Assembly (NCBI RefSeq): GCF_001297125.1
Contig: NZ_LHPC01000039.1
Location: 124,001 to 188,000 of the forward strand
Source: Pseudomonas sp. RIT-PI-q
GTDB lineage: Bacteria > Pseudomonadota > Gammaproteobacteria > Pseudomonadales > Pseudomonadaceae
DNA: 64,000 nucleotides
Reading direction: 5' to 3'
The translations under genes and the position numbers were made by a program. The notes under the pieces are model-generated. The model saw only the letters and a list, made by a program, of their open reading frames with translations. It searched no databases and was not told where the DNA came from. Below are positions 45,245 through 52,782 of the stretch, in pieces. Each line of letters begins with the position of its first letter. Position 1 is the first letter of the stretch.

Positions 45245-46309
45245 TCAAGGTTGCGAATCAACATCCGATGGTTTTATCCATTTGGCGCTGCGTCCCTTTC
45301 CAGTCGACTCAATTAGCCCGTCAGCTTTCAATGAGCGCAAGACCATACGCACGGTGTCACGACTCACCCCAGGGCAAGCCTCTTCAAGCTCAGTAATTGA
45401 GAAAGGCAAAATGCGCTTCAACGCTTCGATTCGAACTCGATCACTTTTCCCACCATGTCGCTTATCGATGGTGCCTACACGCACCTCAAATTCCTTGTAA
45501 GCACGAAGTAGCGCGCCCCAGAAATAGTCGAGCCATGGCTGCACATCGTGTTGGCCTTCGTGCCAACCTTGAGAGCTGATTTCAAGCGTTTCGTAGTAAC
45601 TTTCTTTTGAGTCCTCGAAGATCCGCTCAAGACTGATAAAACGCCCGACTCGATAATCAAATTGATAAAGCAGCAACAAAGTAATCAGGCGAGCCACGCG
45701 ACCGTTGCCGTCCGAGAAGGGGTGGATGCAAAGAAAGTCCAGAACAACCAGCGGGACAATGACCAGTGGGTCGGCCAAGTTCTGATCCAGGGCCTTGCGG
45801 TATTGCGCGACCATGTCGCCCATGGCCATGGGCGTCAGATGTGCAGCAACCGGTTGGAAGCGGATACGAGAGCTGCCATCAGGATGACGCTCAATGATGT
45901 CGTTGTTCGTTGCTTTCCATTCCCCGCCATCCTGTGGCAAATAGCGGTAAAGCATGCCGTGCAACTGTCGAATGACGCCTTCAGAAATTGGCATCCCTTC
46001 TGCTGCTTCATGAATCAGCGAAAGCGCATCGCGATAACCCGCAATTTCTTGCTCGGAGCGGCTTTTAGGTTCCGCATTTTTGATGACTAGGGATTTTAAC
46101 CGGGCAGGTGCCACGACCACCCCTTCAAGCCGGTTTGATGACTCGGTGGACTCAATGACAGCTAGCTGCTTGAGGTCGTTGAGAATCTCTGGAGATTGAG
46201 CGACGAATAATTGCTGCTTTCCACGATATTCACCGAGAGCCCGCAAAGTCGCGACCTGCAGTCCGTTGTAACGTAGCGTCGAGAGGAAGTCAGGAGTGAG
46301 TGATCGCAA
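45245..46309 (-). CDS. Fic-family protein (predicted AMPylase) with N-terminal inhibitory helix and C-terminal winged helix
   Basis: A 354-residue Fic protein, likely to transfer AMP or another nucleotide moiety to a target. The core motif is HPFSDGNGRVARL (about residues 196-208). The inhibitory motif [S/T]xxxE[G/N] is seen in ESSNRLEGV near residue 60, upstream of the core, which places it in the class with an intramolecular N-terminal inhibitory helix, so no separate antitoxin is needed. The last 70 residues look like a winged helix (ITELEEACPGVSRDTVRMVL). The start is a TTG at 46309 with AGGTAAG upstream. It is inserted between core genes with AT-rich upstream DNA, suggesting horizontal gain. 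Confidence 0.9.
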   Translation of the reverse strand: MRSLTPDFLSTLRYNGLQVATLRALGEYRGKQQLFVAQSPEILNDLKQLAVIESTESSNRLEGVVVAPARLKSLVIKNAEPKSRSEQEIAGYRDALSLIHEAAEGMPISEGVIRQLHGMLYRYLPQDGGEWKATNNDIIERHPDGSSRIRFQPVAAHLTPMAMGDMVAQYRKALDQNLADPLVIVPLVVLDFLCIHPFSDGNGRVARLITLLLLYQFDYRVGRFISLERIFEDSKESYYETLEISSQGWHEGQHDVQPWLDYFWGALLRAYKEFEVRVGTIDKRHGGKSDRVRIEALKRILPFSITELEEACPGVSRDTVRMVLRSLKADGLIESTGKGRSAKWIKPSDVDSQP

Positions 46310-46322
46310 GGCGTCTTACCTG

Positions 46323-46401
46323 CTAAAGAGGGTAATACAACATTAAATAGGGTAATTAACTAACAAATCACCCTATTTAAGATCTTTTTACCCCATTTAA
46401 A
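46323..46401 (-). promoter_or_regulatory. Four-copy palindromic operator candidate before the Fic gene
   Basis: Four related 15-mers (core TTAAATAGGGTAATT) lie at 46323-46337, 46343-46357, 46366-46380 and 46387-46401. The first two face one way and the last two the other way. The inner pair forms a perfect 11-bp inverted repeat, TTAAATAGGGT at 46343-46353 with its complement at 46370-46380. The set lies 14-92 bp upstream of the Fic start in AT-rich DNA, which fits a promoter/operator. Confidence 0.65.
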
Positions 46402-46479
46402 CCCTGTAGACCACGCGACTTCTTGGTCAGGATATTTCGAAGCTCGCCTCTATCCAGGGCCCCCATCGTGTCGCTGAAA

Positions 46480-47091
46480 TCAGGCTTCGTCGTTGTAGAC
46501 GAACTTGGGCATTTCCCAGTGGAAACGGATGGCCAGCAGGCGCAGCAGGAAGCCGCCAAACAAGGTGATCAGGATCGCTTGTTCGCCGGGCACTTGCAGG
46601 TAGATGCAGAGCATGTAGCACCACGCCGCCGCGAACGAGACGCTGGCGTAGAGCTCACGGCGGAAGATCAGCGGGATGTCGTTGCAGAAGATGTCCCGCA
46701 GGATGCCGCCAAACACTCCGGTGATCACGCCGCTGACCGAGGCCACGAGCATGCCGTGGCCCATTTCCAGGGCGGTCATGCAGCCGATCAGCGTGAACGC
46801 CACCAGGCCCACGGCGTCGAGCACCAGAAACAGCGAGCGCAGGTGGCGCATCCAGCGTGCAGCAAAGACGGTGAACATCGCCGCGACTGAGGTCAGCACC
46901 AGGTATTCCGGGTGTTTGACCCAGGTCAGCGGGTAATGGCCGAGCAATACATCGCGCACCGAGCCGCCACCCAGGGCGGTGACGCAGGCGATCAGCACTA
47001 CGCCAAACCAGTCCATCCCGCGACGGCCGGCAGACAGGGCACCGGTCATGGCTTCGGCGGTAATGGCGATCAGGTAAAGCATCAGCAACAT
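46480..47091 (-). CDS. TRIC-type cation channel family protein (UPF0126/YicG-like)
   Basis: A 203-residue membrane protein with about seven membrane helices arranged as two homologous repeats. Each repeat carries the glycine-rich signature: TALGGGSVRDVLLG (about residues 39-52) and GVFGGILRDIFCND (about residues 125-138). Prokaryotic TRIC homologues form trimeric potassium-conducting channels, while some family members have been linked to other substrates such as glycine. The ATG at 47091 follows AAGGACCGCCACC. It is transcribed alone, facing the Fic promoter region. Confidence 0.88.
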   Translation of the reverse strand: MLLMLYLIAITAEAMTGALSAGRRGMDWFGVVLIACVTALGGGSVRDVLLGHYPLTWVKHPEYLVLTSVAAMFTVFAARWMRHLRSLFLVLDAVGLVAFTLIGCMTALEMGHGMLVASVSGVITGVFGGILRDIFCNDIPLIFRRELYASVSFAAAWCYMLCIYLQVPGEQAILITLFGGFLLRLLAIRFHWEMPKFVYNDEA

Positions 47092-47180
47092 GGTGGCGGT
47101 CCTTGCAGGAAGGCGCGCAGTCTACTCACTTCACCCAGGCACCAAAAGTGGGCGCACGATCAAATGGACCGCGTCGCCTT

Positions 47181-47295
47181 CTTCGCGGGCAAGCCTCGCT
47201 CCTACAAAAGCGGCGCGAACGTGGCTTTTGTAGGAGCCGGCTTGCTGGCGAAGGCGTCTTCGAGGGCCCCTTCGCTGGCGAGCCAGCTCCTACAG
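47181..47295. repeat. Cluster of three REP elements
   Basis: The first REP (47181-47206) is CTTCGCGGGCAAGCCTCGCT. The second, inverted (47228-47252), is TAGGAGCCGGCTTGCTGGCG. The third (47270-47294) is CTTCGCTGGCGAGCCAGCTC. An odd number and mixed hairpin types make this a composite rather than a simple REPIN. It fills most of the gap between the channel gene and orn. Confidence 0.85.
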
Positions 47296-47310
47296 GTGCG
47301 TATTTCAGGC

Positions 47311-47853
47311 TTAGAATTTGATGAAATGCTGGCGGTAATGCTGCAGCTCGGCGATCGATTCGCGGATGTCGTCCAGTGCCAGGTGGGTGCTGCCCTTTTT
47401 GAAGCTGTCGCGCACGTCCGGTGCCCAGCGTGCGGCCAACTCTTTAAGCGTCGACACGTCGAGGTTGCGGTAGTGGAAGAAGCTTTCCAGGGATTTCATG
47501 TGGGTATAAAGGAAGCGACGGTCCTGGCAGATGCTGTTGCCGCAGATCGGCGACTTGCCCTTCGGCACCCATTTTTCCAGGAAGGCGATGGTCTCGGCTT
47601 CGGCTTCGGCCATGCTGATGCGGCTGTCGCGAACCCGCTGGGTCAGCCCGGAGCCGCCGTGTTGACGGGTATTCCAATCGTCCATGCCGGCGAGGATTTC
47701 ATCGCTGTGGTGGATAGCGATCACCGGACCTTCGGCCAAGGTGTTCAAGTCACTGTCGGTGACGATGGTGGCCATCTCGATGATGACGTCGGTATCCGGG
47801 TTCAGACCGGTCATTTCCAGGTCGATCCAGATCAGATTCTGTGGGTTTTGCAT
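47311..47853 (-). CDS. orn: Oligoribonuclease
   Basis: DEDDh 3'-5' exonuclease that degrades the last di-nucleotides of RNA and the c-di-GMP product pGpG. The 180-residue protein has the first catalytic motif in WIDLEMTGLNPDTDVIIE (about residues 9-26), FLYTHMKSLESFFHYRNLDV in the middle, and HLALDDIRES near the C-terminus with the catalytic His and Asp. The ATG at 47853 gives the conserved MQNPQNLIWIDLEM; a frame open to 47895 is not supported. It is divergent from rsgA with a 107-bp gap. Confidence 0.97.
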   Translation of the reverse strand: MQNPQNLIWIDLEMTGLNPDTDVIIEMATIVTDSDLNTLAEGPVIAIHHSDEILAGMDDWNTRQHGGSGLTQRVRDSRISMAEAEAETIAFLEKWVPKGKSPICGNSICQDRRFLYTHMKSLESFFHYRNLDVSTLKELAARWAPDVRDSFKKGSTHLALDDIRESIAELQHYRQHFIKF

Positions 47854-47960
47854 GTGTCGGCTCCTAGGCAATGCTGCGCAGTTTAGCCTAGGCAAGTGGC
47901 CGGGCGTGCTAAACTCGCGGCCGTTTTACCTAATCGCTGCATTCTTGATACGGAACACCC

Positions 47961-48992
47961 ATGGCCAAACGCCAACTCAATCGTCGTCAAAACTGGCGCA
48001 TCGAAAAGATTCAGGGCGAGCGCGCTGCCCGCGCCGCCAAACGCGAGTCCTCGGCTGTCGAGGCACTTGAGGGTGGCGACCTGGGTCCCGAACAGACGGG
48101 CCTGGTGATCGCTCACTTCGGTGTGCAAGTCGAAGTCGAAGCGCTCGATGGCGAGTTGGCCGGCGAGGTGTTCCGCTGTCACTTGCGCGCCAACCTGCCT
48201 GCGCTGGTGACCGGCGATCAGGTGGTCTGGCGTGCCGGCAACCAAGGCATCGGCGTAATCGTGGCGCAACTGCCACGTAAAACCGAACTCTGCCGCCCGG
48301 ACAGCCGTGGTCAACTCAAGCCGGTCGCGGCCAACGTCGACATGATCGTCATTGTCTTCGCCCCGCTGCCCGAGCCCCACGCCAACCTGATCGACCGCTA
48401 CCTCGTCGCCGCCGAGCATGCGGGCATTCGTCCGTTGCTGCTGCTGAACAAATTCGACCTGATCGACGAGCAGAACGCCCCGGCGCTGAATGCCTTGCTG
48501 GCGGTTTACCGCACGCTGGGTTACCCCGTGCTCGAAGTGTCGGCGCATCACGGCAACGGCATGGAGCAACTGCAGGAACAGCTGGACGGACGCATCAGTG
48601 TGTTCGTCGGCCAGTCCGGCGTCGGCAAGTCATCGCTGGTCAACAGCTTGCTGCCGGAAGTCGAAACCCGTGTCGGCCCGCTGTCCGAGCTGTCCGGCCA
48701 GGGCACCCACACGACGACCACCGCGCGGTTGTTCCACTTCCCCGGTGGCGGCGAGTTGATCGACTCTCCGGGTATCCGCGAATTCGGCCTGGGCCACGTC
48801 AGCCGCGCCGACGTCGAAGCCGGTTTCATCGAGTTCAACGACTTGATCGGCACCTGCCGCTTCCGCGACTGCAAACATGACCGCGAACCGGGTTGCGCCT
48901 TGCTCAAGGCGCTGGAAGAGGGCCGCGTGCAACAGCAACGGATGAACAGCTACCGCTCGATCATCGCGAGTTTGCCGGAAAGCAGTTACTAG
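47961..48992 (+). CDS. rsgA: Ribosome small subunit GTPase RsgA
   Basis: Circularly permuted GTPase that checks late 30S assembly. The 343-residue protein has a basic N-terminus (AKRQLNRRQNWRIEKIQGER) and an OB fold (about 45-115). The permuted G motifs follow in the order G4 LNKFDL (about residue 155), G1 GQSGVGKSSLVN (about residue 216) and G3 DSPGIREFG. A zinc-binding C-terminal domain has CRFRDCKHDREPGC. The ATG at 47961 has GGAAC upstream. It is divergent from orn, as usual in the genus. Confidence 0.97.
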   Translation: MAKRQLNRRQNWRIEKIQGERAARAAKRESSAVEALEGGDLGPEQTGLVIAHFGVQVEVEALDGELAGEVFRCHLRANLPALVTGDQVVWRAGNQGIGVIVAQLPRKTELCRPDSRGQLKPVAANVDMIVIVFAPLPEPHANLIDRYLVAAEHAGIRPLLLLNKFDLIDEQNAPALNALLAVYRTLGYPVLEVSAHHGNGMEQLQEQLDGRISVFVGQSGVGKSSLVNSLLPEVETRVGPLSELSGQGTHTTTTARLFHFPGGGELIDSPGIREFGLGHVSRADVEAGFIEFNDLIGTCRFRDCKHDREPGCALLKALEEGRVQQQRMNSYRSIIASLPESSY

Positions 48993-49004
48993 ACCGACAC
49001 GAAA

Positions 49005-49098
49005 CCTGTGGGAGCGAGCTTGCTCGCGAAAGCGGTAGGTCAGTCAACATTGATGTTGAACCTGATGGCCCCTTCGCGAGCAAGCTCGCTCCCACAGG
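49005..49098. repeat. REPIN
   Basis: Inverted pair of GCGAGC-AA-GCTCGC REP elements, CCTGTGGGAGCGAGCTTGCT and its complement, with an inner short palindrome TCAACATTGATGTTGA in the loop. It lies just after rsgA. Confidence 0.9.
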
Positions 49099-49113
49099 GT
49101 TTAAGTGATCCAC

Positions 49114-49146
49114 AAAAAAGCCGCGATCATCTCGCGGCTTTTTTTG
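49114..49146. terminator. Bidirectional terminator between rsgA and the small protein gene
   Basis: Perfect stem AAAAAAGCCGCGA-TCATC-TCGCGGCTTTTTT, with T runs on both strands, between two convergent genes. Confidence 0.93.
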
Positions 49147-49149
49147 TTT

Positions 49150-49419
49150 TCAGCGTGCGGCTTTTTCCAGCGTCCAGCCCAGTACATCCAAGGCGTCACA
49201 GCCGTCCTGGATCAACATGTGTGCAGCGTTGGCGAAATGCTCCAGGTCGTGTCCCTCGGCTTCTTTTACGCACAGGCAGGTGACGCTGTTGAGCAGATTG
49301 CGCGCAGCTTTTAGTCGGTGGAGGGCGGTTTCAAGAAGATCGGAAGCGCGTGCTTCGGTGTCGATGTACAGCGTCGGGCCGACGCTGAAGTTGCCTTGGA
49401 GCGGGTGGTACTTAGCCAT
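49150..49419 (-). CDS. Small Pseudomonas protein of unknown function (DUF3077/DUF6124-like)
   Basis: An 89-residue helical protein that begins MAKYHPLQGNFSVGPTLYID and has a helix-rich region DLLETALHRLKAARNLLNSV, followed by ANAAHMLIQDGCDALDVLGW. Length and pattern resemble short proteins that occur in many copies in fluorescens-group genomes; I recall the family names DUF3077 or DUF6124 but am not sure which applies. The ATG at 49419 lacks a strong ribosome site. It is convergent with rsgA and borders the islet to its right. Confidence 0.72.
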   Translation of the reverse strand: MAKYHPLQGNFSVGPTLYIDTEARASDLLETALHRLKAARNLLNSVTCLCVKEAEGHDLEHFANAAHMLIQDGCDALDVLGWTLEKAAR

Positions 49420-49927
49420 GGGTCAAAACTCCGGATAATTTCGAAAGATTTCATCTGTGGTTCGACTGGCTAAAGTCGATCACCGATTCGTCGGCGACGG
49501 ACAAACTATAGGCGAGCCTTAAGTGAAGAAAAACCCGGTTTATACGGTTCGGAGACTTCCTACACCTTTCTCGGATATGCCCTCATTCCTTGATTTTTAC
49601 TCCCGGAAAATCACAGATAACGCAATACCTGTAGGAGCGAGCTTGCTCGCGATGGACCCATAGGCAACGCATTGATCCTGCTTAAACGCCTCATCGTTAA
49701 CTGAAGTTGTTTGCTTGCAAAACCAATTACTACTTCCCGTCCGATGGCGAAAACACTTTCAACACATACCGACCTATTGCGCGCCCCACGAACATCACTG
49801 AAAACCAACAAACACCTCTCTGCTTATCGTCCTTCGATCTAAAAAACTGTCACTTATGACAGTAGATAAAGGGGAACATCTCACCGACTCTATCAGCAGA
49901 GGAATGCTGAGAATTTGAGAAGCCTGG
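49420..49927. other. Gene-poor AT-richer stretch of the islet
   Basis: 508 bp with no convincing gene. It holds the promoter region of the small protein gene, one solitary REP element (49629-49654, CTGTAGGAGCGAGCTTGCTC) without its inverted partner, and a 7-bp palindrome ACTGTCA-CTTA-TGACAGT at 49846-49863. Short open frames on the minus strand at 49611-49811 and 49795-50022 have odd composition and no ribosome site. Confidence 0.55.
49846..49863. promoter_or_regulatory. Palindrome ACTGTCA-CTTA-TGACAGT, possible operator
   Basis: Perfect 7-bp arms around 4 bp, located 82 bp upstream of the small coupled open frame of the islet and followed by purine-rich AGATAAAGGGGAA. The arm length and spacing fit a dimeric repressor site. 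No regulator is encoded next to it. Confidence 0.4.
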
Positions 49928-50041
49928 ATGAATGAATTAACCCGGCTATTCATCGCGTTGCTTCTTCGTTGGCTTACACGCTGGGGCTGCTTGAGTGAAG
50001 GCAGCCCGTCTGACCATTTCAATACGGGAAACCCTATATGA
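49928..50041 (+). CDS. Possible 37-residue peptide coupled to the next gene
   Basis: ATG at 49928, with GAGAAG 8-13 nt upstream. It encodes a hydrophobic start MNELTRLFIALLLRWLTRWG followed by a polar tail ending GNPI. The TGA stop overlaps the ATG of the following gene (ATGA at 50038-50041), a sign of translational coupling. It could be a real small membrane peptide or a translated leader. I do not recognise it. Confidence 0.35.
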   Translation: MNELTRLFIALLLRWLTRWGCLSEGSPSDHFNTGNPI

Positions 50042-50460
50042 ACAGAGAAGATCTTGACAAGAAGTTCAATGCAAAGTTACGGAAAGGGGATGTAGCTGCG
50101 TCAATGAAACTGAAGCGTTCGGATCGTGAATTCAAATCGTATGAAGTGCATGGCGATGCCATCTCCGAGTTTCGCTACATTAATGCTACATCCGAAGGCG
50201 GCTTTTTTATTTTGTTCCTTATCCCGATAGACTGGGGTGTAGACACTTATGATTTGAAATCCCACCCAGAGGTTATTACAGTTGAGCGAGGCCTGACAAT
50301 GCCACCCGAAACTTCGTGGAAGGCCAAGCGGGGGGAGATATTCATTACAGACAGTAGCAATAACAACTTTACAGGCAAGTTTCATTGTTATGAAGACGAA
50401 GAGGATAGGCCTGCATTGCTAGGAGGAACCTTCAAGATCGACTTCACTTCAGCCAAGTAG
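50038..50460 (+). CDS. Unknown protein, 140 residues, predicted beta-rich
   Basis: Not recognised. It starts MNREDLDKKFNAKLRKGDVA and contains alternating hydrophobic/polar segments such as GGFFILFLIPIDWG and EIFITDSSNNNFTG, which suggest a beta-sandwich of about eight strands. There is no signal peptide and no cysteine pair or catalytic motif. Base composition is clearly more AT-rich than the neighbouring genes. It is preceded by a coupled short open frame, and a terminator follows at 50513. The setting between rsgA and motB, with a solitary REP and decayed DNA, suggests a gene acquired by transfer. A lipid- or polymer-binding protein or an immunity-type protein are possible guesses only. 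Confidence 0.7.
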   Translation: MNREDLDKKFNAKLRKGDVAASMKLKRSDREFKSYEVHGDAISEFRYINATSEGGFFILFLIPIDWGVDTYDLKSHPEVITVERGLTMPPETSWKAKRGEIFITDSSNNNFTGKFHCYEDEEDRPALLGGTFKIDFTSAK

Positions 50461-50512
50461 TCACTTTTTTTGTACAGTCCGCACTCACCCAGGCTGCGCA
50501 CCCCGCTAACAA

Positions 50513-50542
50513 AAATGCCCGTATCGCTAGATACGGGCATTT
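50513..50542. terminator. Bidirectional terminator between the islet gene and motB
   Basis: Perfect 13-bp stem AAATGCCCGTATC-GCTA-GATACGGGCATTT between convergent genes, with T-rich flanks on both sides. Confidence 0.93.
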
Positions 50543-50579
50543 GTCTTTCACGCGAGCTCCATGCCCCTGAATCAGGGCG

Positions 50580-51602
50580 TCACGGCCGGGCGCCGGGCTC
50601 ACCCGGTTTCGGTGCCGGGTTATCGAACAGATTCAGACGTTCGCGCAACTCGTGGGCTGGCAAAGGTTCTTTATCCGCCGGCAGCGCATTCGGATCAGCC
50701 GGCACTTCACCCGGCCCACCCTGCCCCTGCGTCGGCTCCGGAGCCGGTTCCGCCCCCTGCGAACCTTCGATGGCGCGCTGGGCTTTTTTGGTCAGCACCA
50801 CGATGTCGATACGACGGTTGACCGGGTTGAACGGGTGCTCGCGATCGAACAACGCCGACGAGGCATAACCGACCACCCGTGCCACCTGCGCATCCGGATA
50901 ACTGCCGGCCACCAGCGCACGGCGCGCCGCGTTGGCGCGGTTGGCCGAGAGTTCCCAGTTACCAAAATCGCCGGTGCCGGTGTACGGCTTGGCATCGGTG
51001 TGGCCGCTGATGCTGATCTTGTTCGGCACCGCTTTGATGGTGTCGGCCATGGCCAGCAGGATGTCTTCGAAATACGGTTTCAGACGCGCACTGCCGGAAT
51101 CGAACATCGGCCGATTTTCCGCGTCCACGATCTGAATGCGCAAACCGTCCGGGGTGATTTCGAAGAGGATCTGGTCTTTGAATTTCTTCAGTTGCGGGTT
51201 CTCTTCGACCTTGTTCTGCAGTTCTTGCAGCAACAGCTCAAGACGTTCTTTCTCGACCTGCTCGGCCATGCCTTCGACCTGTTCGGTGTCGATGGTCACT
51301 TTGTCCGGTTGCGGCTGGGATTTCACCTCGGGGTTGAGGGTGTTCTCCGGCGCCAGGGTCGGCGTGCCGCCCAAGTCGATGATGTACGGCGTGCCGCTTT
51401 CGGAAAAGCCGACCGGGTCCTTGAAGTAACCGGCGATGGCGATCTTCTGTTCCGGTGTTGCGGTGGACAGCAGCCACAGCACCAGGAAGAACGCCATCAT
51501 CGCCGTCGCGAAGTCGGCGAAGGCGATTTTCCATGCCCCGCCGTGATGCCCGCCGGCGATGCGCTTGACGCGCTTGATGATTATCGGCTGGTTATTTTCC
51601 AT
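50580..51602 (-). CDS. motB: Flagellar motor stator protein MotB
   Basis: Anchors the MotA-MotB proton channel to peptidoglycan. The 340-residue protein has a basic N-terminus and one membrane helix (about residues 28-48, FADFATAMMAFFLVLWLLST). The proton-binding Asp is the D in KIAFADFATAMM (residue 29). The periplasmic plug and linker follow, then the OmpA-like peptidoglycan-binding domain (about 150-275) with ISGHTDAKPYTG and NRRIDIVVL. The C-terminus is a proline-rich tail of about 60 residues. It lies downstream of motA with an unusual palindromic spacer. Confidence 0.96.
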   Translation of the reverse strand: MENNQPIIIKRVKRIAGGHHGGAWKIAFADFATAMMAFFLVLWLLSTATPEQKIAIAGYFKDPVGFSESGTPYIIDLGGTPTLAPENTLNPEVKSQPQPDKVTIDTEQVEGMAEQVEKERLELLLQELQNKVEENPQLKKFKDQILFEITPDGLRIQIVDAENRPMFDSGSARLKPYFEDILLAMADTIKAVPNKISISGHTDAKPYTGTGDFGNWELSANRANAARRALVAGSYPDAQVARVVGYASSALFDREHPFNPVNRRIDIVVLTKKAQRAIEGSQGAEPAPEPTQGQGGPGEVPADPNALPADKEPLPAHELRERLNLFDNPAPKPGEPGARP

Positions 51603-51607
51603 AAAGA

Positions 51608-51765
51608 GTGCTCTGTCTCACAAATACTGTTCCTTTTTGACGGTGCCTGTTGTCGCCATACGGCGTTGCCGCTCCTCGCCATAGCGAGCTATGACTCGTC
51701 GCGGCGCCTTGTCTGGCAACAACAGTCACTCGCCAAAAAAGGAACGTATTTGCAAAACAGAGCAC
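51608..51765. repeat. 158-bp imperfect palindrome in the motA-motB gap
   Basis: The arms begin GTGCTCTG at 51608 and CAGAGCAC ending at 51765, and the centre ATAGC-GA-GCTAT is at 51681-51692, exactly midway. Matching blocks along both arms include CAAATAC, GTTCCTTTTT, CTGTTGT, GCCGC and CATAGC, with a few compensating insertions; I estimate about 75% matching. It starts at the last base of the motA stop codon and ends 6 bp before motB, so it is the whole intergenic spacer. In mRNA it would form one very long hairpin. Confidence 0.9.
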
Positions 51766-52616
51766 TATCGTCCACGAACCGCTTGTTCCAGCTCAGCGAA
51801 GCTAGGACGGTGCGCCGGGTACAGCACCTTGCGGCCGAACTCCACCGCCAGCGATGGCGGCATGCCCGAAGCCGAAGCAACCAGCGAGGCCTTGATGGCT
51901 TCGTAGACGTTCAGTTCTTCCTTGGCATCGTGGGCCAGGGAATGGGCCAGCGGACCGAAGAAACCGTAGGCTGCGAGAATACCGAAGAACGTACCGACGA
52001 GTGCCGCACCGACGTGCAGGCCGATGGATTTCTGGTCGCCTTCACCCAAGGACGCCATGGTCACCACGATACCCAGAACCGCCGCAACAATACCGAAACC
52101 GGGCATGGCGTCGGCGATACCGTTCACCGCGTGGGACGGGTGCTCCAGGTCTTCCTTGAGGCTGTAGAGTTCCATGTCGAACAGGCCTTCCAACTCATGA
52201 GGAGCCATGTTGCCGGAGGACATGATGCGCAGGTAATCGCAGATGAATGCGGTCATGCGGTCATCTTTCAGAACCGTCGGATACTTGGCGAAAATCGGGC
52301 TCGCCGCGGCATCTTCGATATCGCCTTCAATCGCCATCATGCCTTCGCGGCGGCTCTTGTTGAGGATCTCGTAGATCAGGCCCAGCACTTCCAGATAGAA
52401 CGTGTGGTTGAAGCGCGAACTGAACATGCTCAAGGACTTCTTGAGCACGTGCATGGTCATGTAACCGGGGTTGGCCTGCAGGAATGCGCCGAGCGCCGCG
52501 CCACCAATAATCATCACCTCGAAGGGCTGGATCAGGGCGGCAATTTTGCCGTGGGAGAGCACGTATCCGCCGAGCACGCTCGCGAATACGACGATGATGC
52601 CGATTATTTTAGCCAT
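51765..52616 (-). CDS. motA: Flagellar motor stator protein MotA
   Basis: Forms the proton channel with MotB and pushes on FliG. The 283-residue protein has four membrane helices (about 4-22, 33-52, 170-190, 201-222). The cytoplasmic loop between helices 2 and 3 contains charged residues (KSRREGMMAIEGDIED, KDDRMTAFICDYLRIM). Helix 3-4 shows the conserved PGFGIVAAVLGIVVTM and GAALVGTFFGILAAYGF with the proline near 173. The start is the ATG at 52616; the sequence upstream (CTCTCCTACCT) has no evident ribosome site. A frame open to 52694 is not supported. Confidence 0.96.
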   Translation of the reverse strand: MAKIIGIIVVFASVLGGYVLSHGKIAALIQPFEVMIIGGAALGAFLQANPGYMTMHVLKKSLSMFSSRFNHTFYLEVLGLIYEILNKSRREGMMAIEGDIEDAAASPIFAKYPTVLKDDRMTAFICDYLRIMSSGNMAPHELEGLFDMELYSLKEDLEHPSHAVNGIADAMPGFGIVAAVLGIVVTMASLGEGDQKSIGLHVGAALVGTFFGILAAYGFFGPLAHSLAHDAKEELNVYEAIKASLVASASGMPPSLAVEFGRKVLYPAHRPSFAELEQAVRGR

Positions 52617-52782
52617 AGGTAGGAGAGCACTTACTGAGTCGGGTTCAAGGTCATATTCGGAAGTTAAAAAATCTCTTCTTCTACTTATCGGCAAAACTGC
52701 GCCAGACTAAAGCCAGTTCAGGCGAAAAGCCAATTAAGCCCGCTCCGGGCACAGGTAATGCAGACGGTGATCGCGTCCAACC

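Noticed and set aside
49795..50022. 75-codon minus-strand frame in the islet
   Set aside because: It has no ribosome site, its composition is Ser/Arg-rich like a random frame, and it overlaps the better-supported short plus-strand frame.
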